Assembly: GCA_016717855.1 (NCBI GenBank)
Contig: JADKEV010000025.1
Span: 1-64,000 of the forward strand
Source of the DNA: Betaproteobacteria bacterium
GTDB lineage: Bacteria; Pseudomonadota; Gammaproteobacteria; Burkholderiales; Casimicrobiaceae
DNA: 64,000 nt
Direction: 5' to 3'
Shown: in pieces, positions 1-8,581 of the stretch
How positions within the stretch are numbered: the first letter of the stretch is position 1
Layout: each line of letters begins with the position of its first letter
Translations under genes and position numbers: made by a program
The notes under the pieces: model-generated
Database searches by the model: none
The model's input: the letters and a program-made list of their open reading frames with translations, nothing else
What the model was told of the DNA's origin: nothing

Positions 1-2405
1 ACCATGCCTTCATCTGTCCAACCGCGTGCCACGACTTCTTTGATTGCGGCCGGACTGCTGGTGATGCGGTGATTGCTATCAACGTTTTGACTGAATCCAT
101 TGTTATATGCGCGGTAAACGGGCACCTTTCCGACGGGACAAGCACCGAGACTTGGCTCCGTTGACAAGAAGTCCAGGCTCTCGAAATTCCAACTCTTGAC
201 GGTCGCTCTCCGTGGATCACCCGCGGGGAATTGGGCGTCCTTCAAGCCTTGGCATTCCGCTGGACTGACCGTATAGAAGTGCGAGTTAGGCCCGGGCACC
301 TGGCTTCCGTAGAAACGGCACACAGCGAGGTTGCCACCGGACTTAAAAGTACGTCCGGTGCGCCCCCAACCGGGGCCTGCGCTTCCACTGTCGATGGCCG
401 CTGCTTCGTTCGCATCGGCGGTAATGAAGTAGTTGTCGAGGTGGGTGTTGTAGAACTCGGCGACGGTGAATGGCATGAAAGTCGGCTTGGCGATGGCGAT
501 AACGCTGCCGTCCTGGAACGCAATTTGCGCGATGTCGGTCAGCACCGAGTTCTGGTCCAGGCCACTGCTCTCACTGAGCGTGTAGGTTTCACCGACCCCA
601 ACTATGTTGTATTGAGAAGGCATCCCCAGCACGAAGACCGTGTCGGCTCCGCCGCCGCCTTTTACTCTAATGGGATCACGGTTGGTTCCCGTAGTGCGAG
701 CGGCAAGTGCAGTATTCCAAGGGGTGGCGTCAATCGTCATGAAGCCGCCATTGAACATTGAAGAACTGACGTTCAGAACTTGTGACTGGGGCGCACCGCT
801 CACGGGCGTATACGTGACGGACGCCAGGGCGATCCCGTTGACCGATGCGGCCGAAAGGAAGACTTGCGAGTTTTTGGGGCCGCCCACAGTGACTGCACTG
901 GAAAACACCACCTTCAACTCATCGACATTGACGAGACCGGGAAGGGGGGTCGTGAAAACTTGCGTCAAGGTCCACGGGACGCCCTGCGGATCCGTATAGA
1001 AGCCGGGCACATTGGGTAGCGAGAACGCCCCCATATCGTTGCCGTTCACGAAGATATGGACGATCGGCGCTTGTCCGTTCATGAGCGTCCCGTTGATGGT
1101 TACCTCGATCGTAGTGCTCAACGTCTGAGCCTGCGTCGTCAGCGGCCCGATCGGCGTCGCATTGGAGGCAGGATTTCCGAACAGATAGATTTGATCATCC
1201 TTGGGTGTACCCGACACGGACGACTGAAACGGCCCGGGAAATGTCTTCCCGCTGAACCAGGTAGCAACGATGGCTTCAGCCGGTTTGCCGTTGATGTTGA
1301 AGTTCGTGAGGTAGGGCCCCGGTCCGGTCATCTGGGCGGGATCTGGGTTGTTGTTCCAGAAAAGAACGCCCGCGAGCCAAGCGGGAGGAGTCAAAGCCCA
1401 TGTCTCAAAGAACGACCGGTACCAGTTCGCCTGCTCATTGAAGTTGCTGGGCGCGCCTTCCGCGGCACCCGTGTTGGGTCCGAATCTGGCGCCGCCGGTG
1501 ACGCTCGGGCTACCTGTTTCTGAGAAGATGATTGGCTTGCCGATGAAAGTCGCCAACTGGCTCAGCAACTGGTAGTAGCTTTGGGACTGACCGCTCGCCG
1601 CCTGCGTCCAGGCATTGTTCAACATGGTAACGGTCGGGTTATCCGGAACTGCAAAGACTCCGTAGGGCTCCAGTCCGCCATAGTCGAGCTTGTTCCAGAA
1701 TTGGATCTGCGTGACTTCATTGACCGGATCCCCAACGTATTGGGGAGTGAGCGGCGAATAGGTGAGTTTCCCTTTATATATCTGCCTGATGCTCCCTATG
1801 ATGTCATTCCAGTAGGGCGTATAGATCTGAAGTGTTGCGTAATTCATTTCGTTGCCAATGCACAGTATTTGCACATTGTGTTGTTCGGCTAACTGTGCCC
1901 ACTGGAGAAGGTAGGCCTTATAGTTTGCAAAGAACTGGACGGGGTCGCGAATCGTGAAGCTTGGATTGGGCAATCCATCGGCATTGTGGTAAACAATCTG
2001 CGGCTTGAGTGCAACTTTGAGTCCCGCAGCCTGAGCAGCGACGATCGAAGGGCCGATATCGGCGAATCTTGCTGTCGCGTTGTAAGACGTACCGTTGTTT
2101 GAATAGACGTCGCTTATCGTGCCTGTGCCTAGATCTATTCGTGACGAGTTGCTCAAGACTACGTAATTCGCGCCGGTGATTGTAGCGCGCTGCAGCAGGC
2201 TTTTCAGCCCGTTTCCCTGGTATCCCATTTGGATAAACGGTGCCATGGTGATGCCCTGGATCGGAAACGCATTCAACTCGGTGGTGACAGCATTCTTCGC
2301 GACCGCGACCGCTCCGCCATTGCCCCAGTGGTTAATCTGTCCCGCTGCATGAGATACGCATACAGCAAGCAAGAGGAGCGGGATTGAAGCCAATCTCACA
2401 TTCAT
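1..2405 (-). CDS. Secreted glycoside-hydrolase-like protein with C-terminal DUF5648 module (3' end outside window)
   Basis: The reading frame is open from an ATG at 2405 to the left edge, so the stop lies outside; about 801 codons are visible. Residues 1-20 form a signal peptide ending in SHAAG. Residues ~30-340 read as a TIM-barrel glycosidase. Likely catalytic acids are Glu186 in IGNEMNY and Glu296 in FSETGSP, which fits clan-A retaining hydrolases. A beta-rich, carbohydrate-binding-like stretch follows (~390-500). The last ~130 residues are a DUF5648 module (AEFYNTHLDNYFITAD, CRFYGS, GPNSHFYT, VYRAYNNGF, DSNHRI). The substrate cannot be told. The same module ends the genes at 10334 and 17009. 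The gene is visibly less GC-rich than the housekeeping genes to the right, which suggests acquisition. Confidence 0.75.
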   Translation of the reverse strand, partial: MNVRLASIPLLLLAVCVSHAAGQINHWGNGGAVAVAKNAVTTELNAFPIQGITMAPFIQMGYQGNGLKSLLQRATITGANYVVLSNSSRIDLGTGTISDVYSNNGTSYNATARFADIGPSIVAAQAAGLKVALKPQIVYHNADGLPNPSFTIRDPVQFFANYKAYLLQWAQLAEQHNVQILCIGNEMNYATLQIYTPYWNDIIGSIRQIYKGKLTYSPLTPQYVGDPVNEVTQIQFWNKLDYGGLEPYGVFAVPDNPTVTMLNNAWTQAASGQSQSYYQLLSQLATFIGKPIIFSETGSPSVTGGARFGPNTGAAEGAPSNFNEQANWYRSFFETWALTPPAWLAGVLFWNNNPDPAQMTGPGPYLTNFNINGKPAEAIVATWFSGKTFPGPFQSSVSGTPKDDQIYLFGNPASNATPIGPLTTQAQTLSTTIEVTINGTLMNGQAPIVHIFVNGNDMGAFSLPNVPGFYTDPQGVPWTLTQVFTTPLPGLVNVDELKVVFSSAVTVGGPKNSQVFLSAASVNGIALASVTYTPVSGAPQSQVLNVSSSMFNGGFMTIDATPWNTALAARTTGTNRDPIRVKGGGGADTVFVLGMPSQYNIVGVGETYTLSESSGLDQNSVLTDIAQIAFQDGSVIAIAKPTFMPFTVAEFYNTHLDNYFITADANEAAAIDSGSAGPGWGRTGRTFKSGGNLAVCRFYGSQVPGPNSHFYTVSPAECQGLKDAQFPAGDPRRATVKSWNFESLDFLSTEPSLGACPVGKVPVYRAYNNGFSQNVDSNHRITSSPAAIKEVVARGWTDEGM

Positions 2406-2848
2406 GAATAGCATTCTTCGCTTTGAGTTGCTGTCGCTAAGATCAGCCTTCAAATTTCGAGGCACGCTCGAACAGCGATTAGGTGTCAGAGACCGAGGGT
2501 GCCACACGGGAGACTTCCTCGCCACAAAGATTTACAACGAGAACACGATTTGCAGCGCGAATGGACCCAGGCATACCGTTGTTGAGTCGTTCTATCTGCG
2601 TACCATTTTGGCAAACTGATGGGCGTCAGTGCGCAGACGACACTAACTGTGAGCAGGAAGGCACGACCGCGTGCGGAGCAGGTCGCCACATTGGTGTGCT
2701 GCGTGGGTTGGAGCAGCGCGAGGTTGCGGCGAAATTGAAGCAGATGAACGATGCGGCGGTGAACAGACGCCGTTTCCGCCGGGCCGTAATCGCGTCGGAA
2801 GGTATGGGCATCACCGCGAAAGAGTCACTGTGAAACGCCTCTCAACAA
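2406..2848. other. Intergenic stretch, no gene recognised
   Basis: This is the divergent region between the glycosidase gene (reading left) and the higBA operon (reading right). Short open frames exist on both strands but show no family motif, no good ribosome binding site and no codon bias. It should hold the glycosidase promoter, which I could not place with confidence. Confidence 0.4.
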
Positions 2849-2877
2849 TTGATACCACCTTGGTAGCGTGGTACAGT
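2849..2877 (+). promoter_or_regulatory. Predicted higBA promoter with operator palindrome
   Basis: A -35 like TTGATA (2849-2854) and a -10 like TACAGT (2872-2877) are 17 bases apart. Between them lies TACCACCTTGGTA (2853-2865), extending to a GTGGTA at 2868-2873, so the inverted repeat overlaps both boxes. HigA-type antitoxins repress their own operons by binding such palindromes. The predicted start of transcription falls almost at the higB ATG (2883), so the message may be nearly leaderless. Confidence 0.5.
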
Positions 2878-2882
2878 GACAT

Positions 2883-3175
2883 ATGCGAATCATTGCGCTA
2901 GGTACCCTTCGAGCTTTCTGGGAAAGAACCCGGACGCCGAAATGCCGCTGAGGGCATGGTATGCGATGGCGAGTCGGGCAGTCTGGAAAACTCCAGCCGA
3001 AATCAAGGCGACTTACCGAAATGCCAGCTTCACAGCGAACAACCGTGTGGTGTTCAACATCAAAGGCAATGATTACCGATTGGTGACGGCAGTACGCTAC
3101 GACCGTGGATTGATGTTTGTCCGTTTCATCGGCACGCATCGCCAGTATGACAAGATTGACGTTGAAACGATCTGA
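2883..3175 (+). pseudogene. higB: HigB-type mRNA interferase toxin with apparent frameshift
   Basis: HigB toxins (RelE-like fold) cleave mRNA at the ribosome and are held inactive by HigA. The N-terminus reads MRIIALGTLRAFWER from the ATG at 2883. The rest, from PDAEMPLRAWY through FIGTHRQYDKIDVETI, is in another frame. The family usually reads WERHPDAE here, so one base is missing between about 2925 and 2930. An in-frame GTG at 2876 could restore an ORF of 99 codons but gives an N-terminus unlike the family. It is either a sequencing error or a disabled toxin. It lies 10 bp upstream of higA in the usual toxin-first order. Confidence 0.7.
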
Positions 3176-3185
3176 GGCGACAGGC

Positions 3186-3578
3186 ATGGAACTACGACCC
3201 ATCCGTACGAAAAAGGATTATCAGGCAGCGCTGATGGAAATCGAGCAGCTTTGGACCGCTCCGGCGAAGTCCGCCGAGGCCGACCGGCTGGACGTGCTGA
3301 CCTTGCTTGTCGAGCAGTACGAGCGTCAGCACTATCCGATTGCCGACCCAGACCCGATTGATTTCCTGCACCACGTTATGGAAGTACGAGGCATGACCCG
3401 CAAGGACTTGGAAGCCTACCTGGGGCCGCGCGGACGAGTATCGGACATCATGAATCGCACCCGGCCGATGACACTGGAGATGATTCGCCGTCTCGCTGAC
3501 GGTCTCAGCCTACCTGCTGATGTGCTTATCAAGCCTTATCTGCTGCGCCGGAAGGACGAGGATCACGTCGCTGCTTGA
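3186..3578 (+). CDS. higA: HigA-type antitoxin, XRE family HTH
   Basis: A protein of 130 residues that neutralises HigB and represses the operon. The N-terminal half (MELRPIRTKKDYQAAL..EIEQLW) and the central DPIDFLHHVMEVRGMTRKDL match the HigA/COG5499 antitoxin pattern. A helix-turn-helix follows at about residues 70-120 (LEAYLGPRGRVSDIMNRTRPMTLEMIRRLADGL). The start at 3186 was chosen because it follows the higB stop by 10 bases and gives the conserved N-terminus; the frame stays open upstream but has no conserved residues. A 45-base copy of its 3' end occurs at 19550-19594. Confidence 0.85.
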   Translation: MELRPIRTKKDYQAALMEIEQLWTAPAKSAEADRLDVLTLLVEQYERQHYPIADPDPIDFLHHVMEVRGMTRKDLEAYLGPRGRVSDIMNRTRPMTLEMIRRLADGLSLPADVLIKPYLLRRKDEDHVAA

Positions 3579-3591
3579 AGATGGCCGCACC

Positions 3592-3727
3592 TTTGAATGC
3601 TGAACGGCCGCAAACCAAGGTGTTTTGCGAGGTCTTCGTTAAGTGCCTTGTTACTGGTCACGTCATATAACCAAGCAGCGGACTCTTAATCCGTAGGTCG
3701 TAGGTTCAAATCCTACACGGCCCACCA
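3592..3727 (+). repeat. Repeat block ending in a tRNA-Lys(CUU) 3'-half (copy 1)
   Basis: Bases 3678-3727 read as an anticodon stem-loop with loop ctcttaa (anticodon CUU), a variable region, a T arm (gtagg/cctac stem), the acceptor strand acggccc, discriminator A and CCA. No matching acceptor 5' strand (gggccgt) or D arm lies upstream, so it is not a complete tRNA. The preceding ~85 bases (from ttgaatgc, through cttcgttaagt at 3633-3643) resemble the block at 16476-16610. It sits just after higA. It may be a recombination (att-type) site or a tRNA-gene remnant. Confidence 0.6.
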
Positions 3728-3852
3728 CTTCCGAAAATCAAGGTTAGGACCTCTATACAGAGGGGAATTTGACGTCCTCTGTGGCGGTCTTTGCTCACAT
3801 TCCGCACATCGACGGTCGCATTTCCGCGTAATTTCCCCGGTGCCGGCCCGGG

Positions 3853-4206
3853 TCAGCGATCATGGGGCGCTTCGGCGTCGATAAGTCGCTCGGTTTCCAC
3901 CTCCCAGGCGCGCAGTAACTCCTTCACCTTCTGATAGTTGGCGATGGCCGGGCGCAGTAGGTCGGCTTGCTCAGCCGTGAGCCGCCGGTGCACCAGCTTG
4001 CCGTCCTGCATGTGGCCCCAGTCGTAGTACGGACCATGCCGTGCCGCTGGGTCCTGCGCGCAGCGACAGCCAGCCTTGCCACAGCTCGTGAAGCGTTCGA
4101 GCAGTGTGCCCGAGCACAGGTAGTCGATCCCGGCGATGGCGGTGCGAATACGACCGATGCGGGTGCGTGCCCGCTTGGCCTTGACCGTAGTAGAAACTTT
4201 CGCCAT
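3853..4206 (-). CDS. DUF6788-family protein carried by the IS1634-type element
   Basis: The product has 117 residues from the ATG at 4206; an upstream extension is open but not conserved-looking. The N-terminus is basic (MAKVSTTVKAKRARTRIGRI). The core contains a Cys motif, FTSCGKAGCRCAQDPAARHGPYYDW, that is typical of DUF6788 and looks metal-binding. A helical C-terminus follows (ADLLRPAIANYQKVKELLRAWE). It is divergent from the transposase with 43 bp between the starts, so both probably share a promoter region. Members of this family are often found beside transposases. The role is unknown; regulation or DNA-end binding is an inference. Confidence 0.65.
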   Translation of the reverse strand: MAKVSTTVKAKRARTRIGRIRTAIAGIDYLCSGTLLERFTSCGKAGCRCAQDPAARHGPYYDWGHMQDGKLVHRRLTAEQADLLRPAIANYQKVKELLRAWEVETERLIDAEAPHDR

Positions 4207-4249
4207 TGCTGTTGACTTTCGTCTATCTGGCGCTAATAATAGCAACAGA

Positions 4250-5968
4250 ATGGACCAACCGCAAGTCCTTCCCAACCCACGCTTCGCCCTCCGCAGCGAA
4301 CGCCTGGGTCCCTTACCCCTGATCAATCACTTCCTCCAGCGCATCGGCCTCGCCGCGTTGCTCGAGCAGTTCGTCCCCACCACCGATCGCCGTTGCACGT
4401 TCTCGCATGCCGCCGCGCTGGGTGTGCTGTTGCGCTCGATCATCGTCGAGCGTGAGCCCATCTACCGGCAGGGAGAAACGGCGGTTGGCTTCGCCTCTGG
4501 CTTGTTCGGGCTGTCGGCCGCCGAGCTCGAACATCTGGGCGATGACCGCCTCGGTCGCGCGCTCGATCACCTGTTCGATGCCGACCGTGCCGCCCTGCTC
4601 ACCGCGGTGGTGGTGGCGGTCGGGCAGAAGTTCGGCGTCACCTTCGACCAGTTGCACAACGACTCGACCTCGGTGGCCTTCTGCGGCCAGTATCGGGCCG
4701 CCGCAGGGCGTGCGCTGCGCGGGCGCACCGCGCCAGCCATCACCTATGGCTTCTCCAAGGATCACCGGCCGGATCTCAAGCAGTTGCTCTTCATCCTCAC
4801 GATCGACGCCGACGGCGGCGTGCCGGTGCAGTTCCGGGTGGCCGACGGCAATACCAACGATTCGATCACCCACATTGAAACCTGGAACACCCTGCGCGCA
4901 CTGGCCGGACGCGCCGACTTCCTCTACGTCGCCGATTCCAAGCTGTGCAGCCGCGACAACATGGAGCACATCGCCCGCTGCGGCGGGCGCTTCGTCACCG
5001 TGCTGCCCCGCTCACGGCTGGAGGACGCCGAGTTCCGCAAGTGGATCCAAACCAACACGCCGCCATGGGAACTGGTCTGGGACCGGCCCAACCCGCGCGC
5101 CAGCGACGGCCCCCGCGATTGCTGGTCCGTCTACCGCGCCGAACTGCCCTCGGCCGAGGCGTGGCCGGTGACCTGGGTCTTCAGCACCCTGCTCAAGCTG
5201 CGCCAGGAGTCACGCCGGCGGCGCAACATCGCCGCCGCCAGCGAAGCACTCGACGCGCTGCACGCCCGCTTGCTCAAAGCGCGCGCCCGGCTGCGCGGCG
5301 CCGCCCAGATCGATCTGCAGGTGGCGGAGATCCTCGACCGCTATCATGTCGGCCGCTACCTCAAGGTCCAGCGCACGGTGCGCGAGGAGCACGCCTTCAA
5401 ACAGACCCGGCGCGGCCGGCCAGGGCCCGCTACCGCCTACCGCAAGATCACCCACCGGCGCTATGACATCGAGTGGACGCTCGACACGGCGGCGGTCGAC
5501 TACGACAAGATGAGCGACGGGATGTATCCATTGCTGACCAACGACCGCAACCTCTCCCCAGCTGCGGTCCTCACTGCCCACAAAGGTCAGCCGCGGATCG
5601 AGAAACGCTTCGAGCAACTCAAGACGGTGCACGAGATCGCGCCGGTGTTTTTGAAGAACGAAGGTCGCATCGAAGCGCTGTTCACGCTCTACTTCCTCGC
5701 GCTACTGGTGCAGGCGCTCATCGAGCGCGAGCTACGCCAGGCGATGCAGCGCGAGCACCTCGAAACTCTGCCCATCTACCCCGAGCAGCGCGCGTGCCGG
5801 CGACCGACCACCGAACAGATCTTGCGGCTGTTCAGCCTTGCCGAGCGGCATACCCTGCTTGAGCAAGACCGTGCCGTCCAATGCTTCCAACCTGAACTGA
5901 CAGAGCTACAGTGCCAAGTGCTCAACCTGCTCAGCGTCCCGCAATCCGCCTTCCGGCCAAAAAATTAG
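4250..5968 (+). CDS. IS1634 family transposase (DDE type)
   Basis: The product has 572 residues and catalyses cut-and-paste movement of the element. The N-terminal domain (about 1-110; LPLINHFLQRIGLAALLEQFVP..) resembles the DUF4277 head of IS1634 transposases. The catalytic core has HNDSTSVAF (first Asp), LYVADSKLCSRDNM (second Asp), and a late acidic segment around QPRIEKRFEQLKTVHEIAPVFLKNEGRIEALF with the family Y/E-rich signature. The start at 4250 (MDQPQVLPNPRF) follows the divergent promoter region; the upstream extension overlaps the DUF6788 gene and is unlikely. The gene is full length with no frameshift, so it is probably active. Confidence 0.85.
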   Translation: MDQPQVLPNPRFALRSERLGPLPLINHFLQRIGLAALLEQFVPTTDRRCTFSHAAALGVLLRSIIVEREPIYRQGETAVGFASGLFGLSAAELEHLGDDRLGRALDHLFDADRAALLTAVVVAVGQKFGVTFDQLHNDSTSVAFCGQYRAAAGRALRGRTAPAITYGFSKDHRPDLKQLLFILTIDADGGVPVQFRVADGNTNDSITHIETWNTLRALAGRADFLYVADSKLCSRDNMEHIARCGGRFVTVLPRSRLEDAEFRKWIQTNTPPWELVWDRPNPRASDGPRDCWSVYRAELPSAEAWPVTWVFSTLLKLRQESRRRRNIAAASEALDALHARLLKARARLRGAAQIDLQVAEILDRYHVGRYLKVQRTVREEHAFKQTRRGRPGPATAYRKITHRRYDIEWTLDTAAVDYDKMSDGMYPLLTNDRNLSPAAVLTAHKGQPRIEKRFEQLKTVHEIAPVFLKNEGRIEALFTLYFLALLVQALIERELRQAMQREHLETLPIYPEQRACRRPTTEQILRLFSLAERHTLLEQDRAVQCFQPELTELQCQVLNLLSVPQSAFRPKN

Positions 5969-6096
5969 CCGGCGGAAATTCGCGCCTAAACGCGTCCGCG
6001 ATGTGCGGAATGTGAGTCTTTGCTGCCTTCTTTTAGGCTGTCTCGGAGGATGTGCTTTGGCGTGGTTCCGGGTTGGTATTGGGTCGGTGGTATAGA

Positions 6097-6305
6097 TTCG
6101 ATTACACCATCGCCAAGGGCCTGACCAGCGCCCATGCGCCGCAGTCCGGCATGATCCCCCGGGCGATGCCAAATGGCGATATGCTCGGCTTTGCGCCGCC
6201 GCTGGTTGCAACGCGCGCCGATGTCGACCAAATCGTACAGATAACCAAGGAGGGGCGGTCGACGAGGTGGCGGGCCAGGTGCTGCAGTTGGCACGTAGTT
6301 GGCGA
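6097..6305 (+). pseudogene. Remnant of a class III aminotransferase
   Basis: Reading from 6097 gives FDYTIAKGLTSAHAP followed directly by SGMIPRAMPNGDMLGFAPP and LVATRADVDQIVQITKE. The first part matches the PLP-lysine motif (AKGLTS) of omega-amino acid/class III aminotransferases, the second their C-terminal end. In intact enzymes over 100 residues separate them, so an internal deletion joins them at about 6138-6150. A one-base shift in the run of G near 6252-6256 moves the tail AVDEVAGQVLQLAR into another frame. There is no N-terminus. The remnant lies between the IS1634 element and the S74 gene. Confidence 0.6.
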
Positions 6306-6339
6306 GTTGCGCAATCATTCTTTTCTTCGGGAGAAAAAG

Positions 6340-8345
6340 ATGAGAGCAATCGTTGTGATGCTGGCGGCCATCCTGTGCTGCAGCGTGGTGCACGCCCAGG
6401 TGCCGCGCCAGATCAACTATCAGGGATACCTGGCCGGACCCGATGGCATCACGCCGGTCAACGCCACGGTATCGATGCAGATCCGGCTGTACGCTGCGCC
6501 CGCCGGCCCCGGTGCGGCGCTCTACACGCAGACGCAGACCGTTGCTGTGAACAACGGCGTGTTCAATGTGCTGATCGGTCGCCCGCGGGGATCCCGGGCA
6601 CGGTGCCGTTCGATCAACCTTACTACCTCGGGATCAAGGTCGATAGCGACGACGAAATGACTCCGCGTCAATTCGTTGCTGCCAGTCCGTATGCGATCCG
6701 GTCGGCGACGACGGACGCGCTCGCGGCTGGCGTGACCGTGCCGGCCGGCAGCCTGACCGGCGTGGCTCCGGTCGCGAGCATTCCGGACCTTGGTGCGAGC
6801 TACATCAAGAATGGCGCTGCGGTACAGGCGGCCAGCAATTTCAACATCAGCGGCAACGGCACCGCGGGCGGCACCTTGTCCGGCAACCTGGTCAATGCCA
6901 CCATGCACTACCAGATCGGCGCCGATCGTATTCTTGGCAATGCCGGAACGTCCAATCTTTTTGCCGGTGTCGGCGCAGGCCTCGCCAACATCAGCGGAGC
7001 TGGCGGCGGTTCGAGTAATTCGTTCTTCGGGGCGTCGGCTGGTCAGGACAACTTGGTTGGCAGCTTGAATTCGTTCTTTGGGGCGTCGGCTGGTCAAAGA
7101 AACCTCGCCAGCGGCTCCAATTCGTTCTTTGGCGCGGGGGCTGGTCAGAACAACAACTTTGGCGGCTCCAATTCGTTCTTTGGCGCGGGAGCTGGCAGCA
7201 ATAACACAGTGGGTGGCTCCAACACGGTTGTCGGATCAGGCGCCAACGTGGCTTCCGAAGCTCTCTTCAATGCTACTGCCGTAGGCGCTGGCGCCATCGT
7301 TGCGGCGAACAATTCGATCGTGCTCGGCCGCACCACGGACAACGTGGGCGTCGGGACGACGAGTCCAGCGGTGAAACTGCATGTGTCCGCGAGCACCGCG
7401 AAAACGAACACCTCCGATACGCGCGCCTTGGCCGCCCTGACCAACGAGCCGCTGGGAGCGAACGGCGACCCGAACAATCCGTTTGGCCTGGATGTCCGGC
7501 TGGTCGGCGGCGCCGCGCTGGCCAATCGTGAGGTCTGGCTCCAGTCGACCGACTTCAATACCGCTGACGGCGGCAGCATCGTGCTGCAACCGCTGGGCGG
7601 CAACGTCGGCATCGGGGCGACGAATCCGACCAAAGCGAAACTGGAAATCAACGGCTTTTCCATCTACGGCGCGCCTGCGTCCACGCTCTGGAACGGACCG
7701 CCCGCGACTTCCGGCCAGGCGAATGGCGGCGCGAGCATTGCGATGTCCATGTATGCAAACGCTACTGTTGGCGCGGCGGCCTTCGCCGCGTTCTCGGACG
7801 AGCGCATCAAGCGCATCGTCGGGCGCTCGGATGGGGCGCAGGATCTCTTGGCACTTGCCGGCATCGAGGTCACCGACTATGCGTATATCGATACCGTCGG
7901 CAAGGGCACCAGCCGGCAAAAGAAGGTCATCGCTCAGCAGGTGGAAAAAGTCTTCCCGCAAGCCGTGAGCCGCATCACCGATGTGGTGCCCGACATATAC
8001 CGGAAGGCCGCGATCAGGGACGGCTGGGTTCTGCTCGCGACCAACCTGAAGAGGGGCGAGCGGGTCCGCCTGATCGGTGACAAGATGGAAGCGATCCATG
8101 AAGTGCTGGAAGTCGCGCCGGGCAAGTTTCGCACCGGCTTCGTCACCAATGCCGATGCGGTCTTCGTCTTCGGCCGTGAAGTGAAGGACTTCCGGATGCT
8201 GGACTACGAAGCCATCGCGATGCTCAATGTCTCGGCCACACAGGAACTGAAGCGCCGGCTGGAACAGCAGACCGCCGAGATCGCGGCACTCCGGCAGCAG
8301 ATGGCGGAACTGCGCGGCGCGTTGATGGCGAAGCTGGCCAACTGA
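6340..8345 (+). CDS. Secreted trimeric surface/fibre-like protein with C-terminal S74 (endosialidase chaperone) domain, frameshifted
   Basis: An ATG at 6340 follows a GGGAG ribosome site and a signal peptide (MRAIVVMLAAILCCSVVHAQ). The first ~80 residues (QINYQGYLAGPDGITPVNATV..NNGVFNVLIG) are in one frame; the remainder is in the next. Reading GAPAGIPGTVPFDQPYYLG would need one extra G near 6578-6590, so a single-base loss is likely. Then come NSFFGAxAG head-type repeats (7014-7217), a GVGTTSPAVKLHV segment typical of S74 proteins, and a C-terminal S74 domain (FSDERIKRIVGRSDGAQDLL..IAQQVEKVFPQAV) with a final coiled coil. S74 domains help fibres trimerise and then cut themselves off. No phage genes are nearby, so a cell-surface role is inferred. 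Confidence 0.7.
7014..7217 (+). repeat. In-gene tandem repeats encoding NSFFGAxAG units
   Basis: Four near-identical units of 45-51 bases encode NSFFGASAGQDNLVGSL, NSFFGASAGQRNLASGS, NSFFGAGAGQNNNFGGS and NSFFGAGAGSNNTVGGS, followed by a decayed fifth unit (NTVVGSGANV). The pattern resembles left-handed beta-roll head repeats of YadA-type adhesins. The units are similar enough at DNA level to vary in number by slippage. Confidence 0.75.
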
Positions 8346-8520
8346 TCACCGAGGGTCATATGTCGAACGAACCGGCGTCAAAGTCGCCGCCGATGTCGTC
8401 CGTGTCCCCAGCAAGATCGCCGGTGTCCGTCCCGCCGGGACGCATAGTGGGCCGCCTTTAACCATTACGATGGGCATTCGATCATTCAACAGATCATCAC
8501 TTTTCGAATCCACGTGGAGT

Positions 8521-8570
8521 GCGGACTTCTAATCCGTAGGTCGAAAGTTCGAATCTTTCAGGGTCCTCCA
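8521..8570 (+). repeat. tRNA 3'-half element with Arg(UCU) anticodon loop (copy 2)
   Basis: The 50 bases differ from copy 3 (16561-16610) at five positions. The anticodon stem-loop carries loop cttctaa (anticodon UCU), the T arm stem is gaaag/ctttc, and the acceptor strand agggtcc is followed by T and CCA. No 5' half (no ggaccct, no D arm) is present upstream. The bases after it (ccaccgccttcggg) also resemble those after copy 3 until interrupted by the IS481 element at 8582. Confidence 0.6.
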
Positions 8571-8581
8571 CCGCCTTCGGG

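Larger units (their letters stand above)
3794..6016. mobile_element. Intact IS1634-family insertion sequence (2223 bp)
   Basis: The ends are perfect inverted repeats: ctcacattccgcacatcg at 3794-3811 and its complement at 5999-6016, with weaker similarity inwards. The element is flanked by a 6-bp direct repeat, tctttg, at 3788-3793 and 6017-6022, which is a clean target-site duplication. Removing it restores a continuous sequence from 3787 into 6017. It carries two divergent genes, a DUF6788 protein and the transposase. Its intact ends, intact genes and exact duplication suggest recent insertion. Confidence 0.85.

Noticed and set aside
3633..3650. Integron attC core site (gttaagt fits GTTRRRY)
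   Set aside because: No matching inverse core or hairpin pair was found, there is no integrase, and the same bases recur at 16522 as part of the longer repeat.
3652..3727. Complete tRNA-Lys gene
   Set aside because: The 3' half is good, but no acceptor 5' strand pairing with acggccc and no D arm lies upstream.
7014..7217. CRISPR array
   Set aside because: The repeats encode NSFFGAxAG units in frame in a longer protein; the spacing and divergence do not fit CRISPR.
6340..8345. Prophage tail fibre region
   Set aside because: The S74 domain is present, but no other phage gene is nearby and the protein has a bacterial signal peptide.
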